7,358 nucleotides of DNA from an uncultured Collinsella sp. (GTDB lineage Bacteria; Actinomycetota; Coriobacteriia; Coriobacteriales; Coriobacteriaceae), in the NCBI GenBank assembly GCA_902488525.1, contig CABTWP010000071.1, positions 1 through 7,358 on the forward strand, in the 5' to 3' direction. Shown piece by piece: positions 1 through 4,739 of the stretch (position 1 is the first letter of the stretch; each line of letters starts with the position of its first letter). The notes beneath the pieces were generated by a model. It did no database searches, had not been told where the DNA came from, and worked only from the letters and a program-made list of their open reading frames with translations. Made by a program: the position numbers and the translations under genes.

Positions 1-327
1 AAGCCCGCGCCCAAGGCAGACATTCGCGAGCGTATGGAGCGGTACCTGACGCGCCGCAAGCGCACGCAGCCCATGGGCCGTGCATCCTGCGGATCGGTCT
101 TTCGCAACCCGCCCGACGCAAGCGTGGGCAAGTTGATTGAGGATTGTGGATTAAAGGGTTTTTCGGTTGGCGGTGCGGAAGTTTCGCCCGTACACGCTAA
201 TTTTATCGTTAATAACGGAACTGCCTCGGCCGATGACGTTGCCGCGGTTATCAGACATGTGCACGGAAAGGTGAGGGAGGCGTATGGCATCGAGCTCAGA
301 CCGGAAGTTAAATTCCTCGGCTTCTAG
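1..327 (+). CDS. murB: UDP-N-acetylenolpyruvoylglucosamine reductase, C-terminal part (5' end outside window)
   Basis: This is the last 108 codons of MurB, the FAD-dependent cytoplasmic enzyme that uses NADPH to reduce UDP-GlcNAc-enolpyruvate to UDP-MurNAc, the second committed step of peptidoglycan synthesis. Reading frame 1 is open from the window edge to the TAG at 325-327. The fragment carries the family's C-terminal signature SCGSVFRNP (fragment residues 29-37); its second Ser is the expected proton donor. HANFIVNNG follows (65-73), then the closing LRPEVKFLG, whose Glu (fragment residue 102) corresponds to the conserved catalytic Glu of E. coli MurB (PEVRFIG). The motif style matches the shorter type II MurB of Gram-positives. 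The N-terminal FAD-binding domain lies upstream of the window. The last 44 bp also encode the start of ftsQ, which suggests co-transcription and translational coupling. Identification is secure; only the start is missing. Confidence 0.95.
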   Translation, partial: KPAPKADIRERMERYLTRRKRTQPMGRASCGSVFRNPPDASVGKLIEDCGLKGFSVGGAEVSPVHANFIVNNGTASADDVAAVIRHVHGKVREAYGIELRPEVKFLGF

Positions 328-1540
328 AGCATCGAAACCCACCTTCCGCCGCGCCGGAGGGCGTTCCGGCGCGCCTGCCAAACCTCAACGCAATACCATC
401 GCGCACTCTAAGTCTGTCGGGCATGCTCGACAGACCAGTCGTCCGGTTGTCGGCTCGCAGCTCGGCAATCGTCCGGCCGCAAAAAAGTCCTCGCGTCCCT
501 CGGTGACGTCAAAGCCTGTTATGGGCGCCAAGCCTGCCCGTCCTATGGCAACTCCTAAGCCCTCGACGGGAGCTAAAGCGGCGCGTCCGGGTCGCACACT
601 GGGCGCATCGAAACCGCGCTCGCTGACATCGGTGCCGGCTACCGCCAAGAAGCCTTCGGGTAAAAAAGGCGTCAACCCGTTGTCTTCACTTAGGGCGATG
701 GCAAATAAAACATCAGACGCCGCTTCTGTCGTTACAGGCAAAGGCAAAATCGTGGGCGGCGTTTTGGCCGTCTTTGCCGTGCTCGTCGTCGTTGCCATCG
801 TGGTGATTAACTCTGGATTGTTTACCGCCACTGATATTCAGATTCAAGGCAGCGAGCATGTGACGAAGCACGATGCTATCCAGCTGATCGATTTGCCCGA
901 GGGAACGTCGCTTTTTAACGTCGATCCCGACCAGATTACCGAGGACCTCAAGCAGAACCCGTGGGTCTCGGGCGTGGATGTCCAGCGTCAGTTCCCGCAT
1001 ACGCTCATCATTACGCCTATGGAGCGCAAGGTCATCGCAATTGCCTATATCAGCTCCGATGACCTTGCCTGGGCCATCGGGGATGATGACACCTGGATCG
1101 CCCCGCTGTCGACGTCGGTCGAAGTGGATGACCAGGGCAACGTCATCACGACGGGGCAGGGCTCAAATACCCTGACCGGCATTGATGCCGCGCTGGCGCT
1201 CGCTAAGCACTATGGCGCGGTGTTGTTGACTGATGTCTCGGCGGATGTCGCTCCGGTTTCCGGCCAGGCGGTGAGCTCCAAGGCCGTTAAGGCTGGCTTG
1301 GATTATGTGCGTGGTTTTTCGAGCGAGTTCTTGGGACAAGTCAAGGATATTTCCACGCCTTCGGTCGAAGCCATCTCGGCAAACCTCAATAACGGCATTG
1401 AGGTGTCGCTGGGCGATTCGAACGATATCGTCAAGAAGGAGCGCGTAGTCACCAAGCTGCTTTCGCAGGTAGAGGGCGTAACGTATATCAATGTGCGCTC
1501 TCCGGGTAACTATACATTTAGGAACGCTCCGACCTCGTAG
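284..1540 (+). CDS. ftsQ: Cell division protein FtsQ/DivIB with long basic N-terminal extension
   Basis: A 418-residue bitopic membrane protein of the FtsQ/DivIB family, which links FtsZ-driven assembly to septal wall synthesis through FtsB and FtsL. Residues 1-155 form a low-complexity, Lys/Arg/Pro/Ala/Ser-rich cytoplasmic region with repeat-like GAKPARP (81-87) and GAKAARP (96-102). A single transmembrane helix follows at about 157-176 (VGGVLAVFAVLVVVAIVVIN). A POTRA domain spans about 182-250 (TDIQIQGSEHVTKHDAI...NPWVSGVDVQRQFPHTLIITPMERK), then the extracytoplasmic beta domain runs to the end. The ATG at 284 is preceded by GAGGGAGG (273-280) with only 3 nt of spacing. No other in-frame ATG occurs before residue 80, and starting there would remove half of the extension, so 284 is preferred. 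The start overlaps murB by 44 bp. The family call rests on topology, POTRA pattern and position between murB and ftsZ. The N-terminal tail is poorly conserved in this family and its role is unknown. Confidence 0.92.
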   Translation: MASSSDRKLNSSASRASKPTFRRAGGRSGAPAKPQRNTIAHSKSVGHARQTSRPVVGSQLGNRPAAKKSSRPSVTSKPVMGAKPARPMATPKPSTGAKAARPGRTLGASKPRSLTSVPATAKKPSGKKGVNPLSSLRAMANKTSDAASVVTGKGKIVGGVLAVFAVLVVVAIVVINSGLFTATDIQIQGSEHVTKHDAIQLIDLPEGTSLFNVDPDQITEDLKQNPWVSGVDVQRQFPHTLIITPMERKVIAIAYISSDDLAWAIGDDDTWIAPLSTSVEVDDQGNVITTGQGSNTLTGIDAALALAKHYGAVLLTDVSADVAPVSGQAVSSKAVKAGLDYVRGFSSEFLGQVKDISTPSVEAISANLNNGIEVSLGDSNDIVKKERVVTKLLSQVEGVTYINVRSPGNYTFRNAPTS

Positions 1541-1604
1541 CGCTGGTTGATGCTTTGTTGAGGGGCCATACCACGCCGTTTATCTGGTTTGTTTGGTTTT
1601 CACG

Positions 1605-1618
1605 GTCAATTATTTGAC
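1605..1618. repeat. Short palindrome upstream of ftsZ (possible operator)
   Basis: GTCAA-TTAT-TTGAC is a perfect 5-bp inverted repeat around a 4-nt AT-rich centre. It abuts the candidate ftsZ -35 element. Size and placement suit a dimeric DNA-binding protein, but the arms are short and a chance origin is possible. Confidence 0.3.
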
Positions 1619-1646
1619 TGATACGTTCATAATGTGCAAACATAAT
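1618..1646 (+). promoter_or_regulatory. Candidate sigma-70-type promoter for ftsZ
   Basis: CTGATA (1618-1623, 4/6 match to TTGACA) and CATAAT (1641-1646, 5/6 match to TATAAT) are separated by 17 bp. The predicted transcription start near 1653 would leave a leader of about 87 nt before the ftsZ ATG. The surrounding 1580-1690 stretch is clearly more AT-rich than the flanking genes. The nearby TTGACT (1614-1619) is a better -35 by sequence, but it sits 21 bp from this -10. A second CATAAT lies at 1628-1633. Confidence 0.45.
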
Positions 1647-1671
1647 ACGGTTTACCTTTGCATTTACTTTC

Positions 1672-1683
1672 AACCTGAAGGTT
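1672..1683 (+). other. Small inverted repeat in the ftsZ leader
   Basis: AACCT-GA-AGGTT is a 5-bp inverted repeat with a 2-nt centre in the untranslated leader, about 46 nt upstream of the ftsZ ribosome binding site. The loop is too tight for a good RNA hairpin unless the inner pair opens, so it may instead act as a DNA site. No T-run follows, so it is not a terminator. Confidence 0.2.
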
Positions 1684-1728
1684 AATGTGCGCAGGGGTCG
1701 ACCCATGCTATGGCTATAACCTTTGTTC

Positions 1729-1733
1729 GGAGG
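1729..1733 (+). promoter_or_regulatory. Ribosome binding site that fixes the ftsZ start
   Basis: GGAGG ends 6 nt before the ATG at 1740. An in-frame ATG at 1710 would put this Shine-Dalgarno sequence inside the coding region and would have no good site of its own. The 1740 start is therefore chosen, and it also gives the normal FtsZ N-terminus. Confidence 0.85.
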
Positions 1734-1739
1734 ACCGAC

Positions 1740-2894
1740 ATGCACGAGACAGAGATCAACAACTACCTTGCCGTCATTAAGGTGGTCGGCGTCGGCGGCG
1801 GCGGTACCAACGCGGTCAATCGAATGATCGAAGAGGGCATCCGCGGCGTCGAGTTTGTTGCCATCAACACCGATGCTCAGGCACTCGCGATCTCTGATGC
1901 CGATATCAAGGTGCACATCGGCACCGACCTTACCCGCGGCCTGGGCGCCGGCGCCAACCCCGAGGTTGGCCGCAAGGCTGCCGATGAGTCCCGCGACGAC
2001 ATTGCCGAGGCGCTCGCTGGCGCCGACATGGTGTTCATTACGTGCGGCGAGGGCGGTGGCACCGGTACCGGCGCTGCTCCCATCGTTGCCGATATCGCGA
2101 TGAACGAGGTCGGTGCGCTGACCGTCGCCGTCGTGACCAAGCCCTTCACCTTCGAGGGCCGCAAGCGCAAGAAGAGCGCCGAGGAGGGCATTAAGACCCT
2201 CTCCGATTGCGTCGACACCATGATCGTCATCCCTAACGATAAGCTGCTCGACATCGCCGAGAAGAAGACCACCATGCTCGAGGCCTTCGCGATTGCCGAT
2301 GGCGTCCTTTCCCAGGGCACCCAGGGTATCACCGACCTCATCACCGTCCCCGGTATCATCAACCTGGACTTCGCCGATGTTAAGACCATCATGAAGCAGG
2401 CCGGTACCGCCATGATGGGTATCGGTACCTCTTCTGGGGACACCCGTGCCGTCGACGCTGCCCAGCAGGCCATCTCCAGCCCGCTGCTCGAGAGCTCCAT
2501 CGATGGTGCCACGCGCGTGCTGCTCTCCATCGCCGGTTCCAAGGACCTGGGTATCCAGGAGATCAGCGACGCCGCCGACGTTGTCGCCAACGCCGTCGAC
2601 CCCGAGGCCAACATCATCTTCGGTACCGTTGTTGACGAGTCCCTGGGCGATCAGGTGCGTATCACCGTCATCGCTACGGGCTTCTCCGACTCCAACGTCA
2701 ACCGTCAGGACGAGCTCTTTGCTGCTCAGCAGTCTCAGAGCAAGGCCGCTGCCTCCTCTGAGCCGCAGCGCACCGCTCCTGCCACGAGCCCGGCTCAGGC
2801 CGCTCCGACCCGCAACGTCGGTGGCACCGAGCTTCCTAACTTCGGCAACGATCAGTTCGAGCTTCCCGACTTCCTGAAGCGCGGTAGCTTCTAA
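1740..2894 (+). CDS. ftsZ: Cell division GTPase FtsZ
   Basis: A 384-residue FtsZ, the tubulin-like GTPase that polymerises into the cytoplasmic Z-ring at midcell; the length is typical. Residues 13-24 (IKVVGVGGGGTN) form the first nucleotide-binding loop. The tubulin signature GGGTGTG lies at 105-111, preceded by TCGE instead of the common TAGM. The T7 synergy loop NLDFADV (208-214) keeps both Asp residues needed to hydrolyse GTP on the neighbouring subunit. The C-terminal GTPase-activating domain runs to about 317. A disordered Ser/Ala/Pro/Gln linker follows (about 320-362), then the partner-binding tail FELPDFLKRGSF (373-384). Codon choice is strongly biased to C-ending codons, as expected for a highly expressed gene. 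No ftsA is adjacent, as in actinobacteria, where SepF usually anchors FtsZ through this tail. The gene appears to have its own promoter and terminator. Confidence 0.98.
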   Translation: MHETEINNYLAVIKVVGVGGGGTNAVNRMIEEGIRGVEFVAINTDAQALAISDADIKVHIGTDLTRGLGAGANPEVGRKAADESRDDIAEALAGADMVFITCGEGGGTGTGAAPIVADIAMNEVGALTVAVVTKPFTFEGRKRKKSAEEGIKTLSDCVDTMIVIPNDKLLDIAEKKTTMLEAFAIADGVLSQGTQGITDLITVPGIINLDFADVKTIMKQAGTAMMGIGTSSGDTRAVDAAQQAISSPLLESSIDGATRVLLSIAGSKDLGIQEISDAADVVANAVDPEANIIFGTVVDESLGDQVRITVIATGFSDSNVNRQDELFAAQQSQSKAAASSEPQRTAPATSPAQAAPTRNVGGTELPNFGNDQFELPDFLKRGSF

Positions 2895-2920
2895 GTCGTT
2901 CTTTGCATTGTTGTGCACAG

Positions 2921-2953
2921 GGGCGTGTCCGTATGGACGCGCCCTTTTTATTT
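2921..2953 (+). terminator. Intrinsic terminator after ftsZ
   Basis: GGGCGTGTCC (2921-2930) pairs with GGACGCGCCC (2935-2944) around a GTAT tetraloop. This gives a 10-bp stem with one G-U pair, followed at once by TTTTTATTT. It begins 26 nt after the ftsZ stop codon and should separate ftsZ transcription from pgeF-pst. Confidence 0.92.
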
Positions 2954-2981
2954 CGACTTTGTAAACTAGAACCTCCAATCT

Positions 2982-2999
2982 CTTTACGTTCCCTTTACG
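2982..2999 (+). promoter_or_regulatory. PHO-box-like tandem repeat upstream of pgeF-pstSCAB
   Basis: Two perfect CTTTACG heptamers (2982-2988 and 2993-2999) are separated by 4 bp, giving an 11-bp period. Head-to-tail 6-8 bp repeats spaced 11 bp apart are the known signature of OmpR/PhoB-family response regulators. TTTACG matches the B. subtilis PhoP unit TT(A/T/C)ACA at 5 of 6 positions. The site lies just downstream of the ftsZ terminator and about 105 bp before pgeF, whose run includes the phosphate importer genes. The repeat is seen directly; the phosphate-regulator role is inferred. Confidence 0.5.
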
Positions 3000-3019
3000 A
3001 TTGCCTCCAGCGCAGCAGG

Positions 3020-3052
3020 TATCCTTTTAGAGAAGTATGACAGCCGTATAAA
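3020..3052 (+). promoter_or_regulatory. Candidate -10 elements for the pgeF-pst transcript
   Basis: TATCCT (3020-3025) lies 20 bp after the second CTTTACG repeat and TATAAA (3047-3052) lies further down. Neither has a good TTGACA-like -35 at 16-18 bp, as is common for activator-dependent promoters where the regulator site replaces the -35. TATAAA is the closer match to consensus and would start transcription near 3059. I cannot decide between them from sequence. Confidence 0.35.
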
Positions 3053-3062
3053 CGCGGGCTGT
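3040..3062. repeat. Inverted repeat ACAGCC...GGCTGT around the TATAAA element
   Basis: ACAGCC (3040-3045) and GGCTGT (3057-3062) are perfect 6-bp inverted arms with an 11-nt centre containing TATAAA. The arrangement could be an operator that covers a -10, or a weak RNA hairpin if transcription starts upstream. No T-run follows. Confidence 0.3.
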
Positions 3063-3081
3063 AGCGGCGATGCCGCGGTAC
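3061..3081 (+). other. Leader hairpin before pgeF
   Basis: GTAGCGGC-GAT-GCCGC-GG-TAC can fold into an 8-bp stem with a 3-nt loop and a 2-nt bulge, ending 10 nt before the pgeF Shine-Dalgarno TAGGAGG (3091-3097). It shares two bases with the preceding inverted repeat, so the two cannot form fully at once. It lacks a T-run and is not a terminator. Confidence 0.35.
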
Positions 3082-3090
3082 TTGTGTTAT

Positions 3091-3097
3091 TAGGAGG
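3091..3097 (+). promoter_or_regulatory. Ribosome binding site that fixes the pgeF start
   Basis: TAGGAGG ends 7 nt before the ATG at 3105. An in-frame GTG at 3084 lies upstream of this site and would place it inside the coding region, so 3105 is preferred. Confidence 0.85.
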
Positions 3098-3104
3098 CTT
3101 TAGT

Positions 3105-3905
3105 ATGGCAGCACGTGCGGACAAAGTTTCGCGTGTCGACCATGATGGAGTTACGTTGGTGGAGGGCGCGACATCCGATGTTCGCTTTGCCTTCACCGAG
3201 CGTGCCGGTGGCGTTTCCGAAGATGCGTACTCGTCACTCAACTTGGGCTCGCATGTTGGCGATGACCCCTTTGCTGTTCAAGAAAATCGTCGTCGTGCGC
3301 TCGAGGCTATGGGTGCCGCCGAGTGCGAGCACAACCTGCTCGTTCCCAATCAGGTCCATGGTGATCATATCGTTGCGGTGACCTCGAACGGCGCCGATGA
3401 CCTTGAGGACGTTCGCGAGCAGATTGCCGAGGGCTGTGATGCCATCGTCTGCACGGCGCATAACGTGCCCGTGCTGCTCTGCTTTGCCGACTGCGTTCCC
3501 GTGGTGCTGGTGGCCCCCGGCGGATTTGCCGTGGTGCACTCCGGTTGGAAGGGCACGATTGCACGTATTTCCGCCAAGGCGTGCCAGGCGCTTTGCGATG
3601 CTGCCGGTTGCGATGCGAGCGACGTTTCCGCCTATATCGGCCCCCATATCTTGGGTGACGAATATGAGGTATCCCAGGAACTCATGGATCGCTTTGCCGC
3701 CGAGTTCTCTTGCATCGATGCGAATACCTCTCGCATGCTTGATCTTTCCGCTGCCATTCGCGAGGCGCTGGTAGATGTCGGTGTCGACGCGGATAATATC
3801 GTGGATACCCAGCTTTCGACCGTGCGTCAGAACGACCGCTTTTATTCCTACCGTAACGAGGACGGCACCTGTGGGCGCCATGCTGCGATCGGCGTGATGC
3901 TATGA
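3105..3905 (+). CDS. pgeF: PgeF/YfiH/YlmD family enzyme (peptidoglycan editing factor, laccase-domain purine nucleoside phosphorylase)
   Basis: A 266-residue cytoplasmic protein of the YfiH/YlmD (former DUF152, 'polyphenol oxidase') family, full length for the group. The metal-site motifs are present: NQVHGD with His85, LLCFADCVPVVL with Cys130, and VVHSGWKGT with His145. Family landmarks IGPHILGDEYEV (178-189) and the C-terminal DRFYSYRNEDGTCGRHAAI (244-262) follow. Relatives cleave purine nucleosides with inorganic phosphate, and in E. coli PgeF prevents L-Ser from replacing L-Ala in muropeptides; which activity matters here cannot be read from sequence. Its place after ftsZ is common in Gram-positives. 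Unusually, its stop overlaps the pstS start by ATGA, making it the apparent first gene of the phosphate-import operon. There is no signal peptide and no membrane segment. The family call is firm; the physiological role is inferred. Confidence 0.92.
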   Translation: MAARADKVSRVDHDGVTLVEGATSDVRFAFTERAGGVSEDAYSSLNLGSHVGDDPFAVQENRRRALEAMGAAECEHNLLVPNQVHGDHIVAVTSNGADDLEDVREQIAEGCDAIVCTAHNVPVLLCFADCVPVVLVAPGGFAVVHSGWKGTIARISAKACQALCDAAGCDASDVSAYIGPHILGDEYEVSQELMDRFAAEFSCIDANTSRMLDLSAAIREALVDVGVDADNIVDTQLSTVRQNDRFYSYRNEDGTCGRHAAIGVML

Positions 3906-4738
3906 GAAAGATCGTATCGGTCCTGAGCGCCGCTGTGCTTACGCTTACGCTGTGCGCCTGTTCTTCGGGATCTTCTACCTCTTCCATTACCGTGGCCGGC
4001 TCCACGACCTGCCTTCCTATCGCCGAGATTGCGGCCGAGGGCTTTAAGGAGGAGACCGGCATCGACGTGCTCGTTTCCGGTTTGGGTTCTTCCGCTGGGA
4101 TCGAGGCCGTCAGCGCCGGCACGGCCGATATCGCCAGCTCCTCCCGTGGACTCAATGCCGACGAACAGGATCTGGGCCTGACTCCCATCGTCATTGCCCA
4201 CGACGGTATTGCGGTCATCGTGAACGACGACAACCCCGTCGATAACCTCTCGACCGAGCAGCTCCGCGATATCTACGCCGGCAAGATTACCAATTGGAAA
4301 GAGGTCGGTGGCGAGGACCTGAGGATTCAGGTCATCAACCGAGACGAGGCGTCCGGTACGCGCGAGGCCTTCCGTACCATCGTGATGGATGGCACGCCGT
4401 TCGATCGCCGCTCGGCTGTTCTTTCGGGTACGGGCCAGGTGCGCGACGTGGTATCTCGTTCGCGTGGGGCCATCGGCTACATTTCGCTGGGCTTCGTCGA
4501 TAGCCTCAACGCCAAGACCTCGGTCAAGGCCGTCTCGGTCAATCATGTTGAGGCGTCCGAGAAGACGGTCGCGAGTGGCGGCTATCCCATCTCGCGCGAC
4601 CTTTACTTCTTTGTGAAGGGTGCGCCTTCGCAGCAGGCGCAGGATTACATCGACTATGTGACGTCCGAAAAGATGGACAAGCAGATTCGCGAGGCGGGCT
4701 TTATTCCCGTCACCAACGACGAGAAGGGGAGTGAGTAG
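3902..4738 (+). CDS. pstS: Phosphate ABC transporter substrate-binding lipoprotein PstS
   Basis: A 278-residue extracytoplasmic phosphate-binding protein. The N-terminus is a lipoprotein signal: MRK, a hydrophobic core (I4-L17) and lipobox LCAC, with Cys20 as the likely lipid-modified residue, then a Ser/Gly/Thr linker. Phosphate-contact motifs are recognisable: AGSTTCLP (32-39), SGLGSSAGIEA (59-69), SSSRG (79-83), HDGIAV (100-105) and RDEASGTREAF (147-157). The ATG shares ATGA with the pgeF stop, and I see no convincing Shine-Dalgarno upstream, so translation probably depends on coupling to pgeF. It is followed after 1 nt by pstC. The length is compact for PstS but normal for Gram-positive versions. 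Cys37 in the GSTTC loop, where Val or Ser is more usual, is a small oddity. It captures phosphate outside the membrane and hands it to PstC/PstA. Confidence 0.95.
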   Translation: MRKIVSVLSAAVLTLTLCACSSGSSTSSITVAGSTTCLPIAEIAAEGFKEETGIDVLVSGLGSSAGIEAVSAGTADIASSSRGLNADEQDLGLTPIVIAHDGIAVIVNDDNPVDNLSTEQLRDIYAGKITNWKEVGGEDLRIQVINRDEASGTREAFRTIVMDGTPFDRRSAVLSGTGQVRDVVSRSRGAIGYISLGFVDSLNAKTSVKAVSVNHVEASEKTVASGGYPISRDLYFFVKGAPSQQAQDYIDYVTSEKMDKQIREAGFIPVTNDEKGSE

Positions 4739-4739
4739 C

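Noticed and set aside
1541..1600. Possible terminator after ftsQ
   Set aside because: The stretch has T-rich segments but I find no GC-rich stem immediately before them.
1614..1646. TTGACT as the ftsZ -35 paired with CATAAT at 1641
   Set aside because: The 21-bp spacer is too long for a normal sigma-70 promoter, and the other CATAAT at 1628 would leave only 8 bp. It is better explained as one arm of the palindrome.
1710..1739. Upstream in-frame ATG for ftsZ adding 10 residues
   Set aside because: The extension would contain the GGAGG ribosome binding site, and the 1740 start gives the usual FtsZ N-terminus and length.
1518..2978. 486-codon open frame on the minus strand opposite ftsZ
   Set aside because: It mirrors the highly codon-biased ftsZ gene, its translation is low-complexity Gly/Asp/Val/Leu with no recognisable domain, and it spans the ftsZ terminator hairpin. 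It is a compositional shadow.
3084..3104. Upstream GTG start for pgeF
   Set aside because: The strong TAGGAGG lies between it and the ATG at 3105 and is ideally spaced for the latter.
4731..4739. Upstream GTG start for pstC
   Set aside because: It coincides with the Shine-Dalgarno region that serves ATG 4740 and overlaps the pstS stop without gain.
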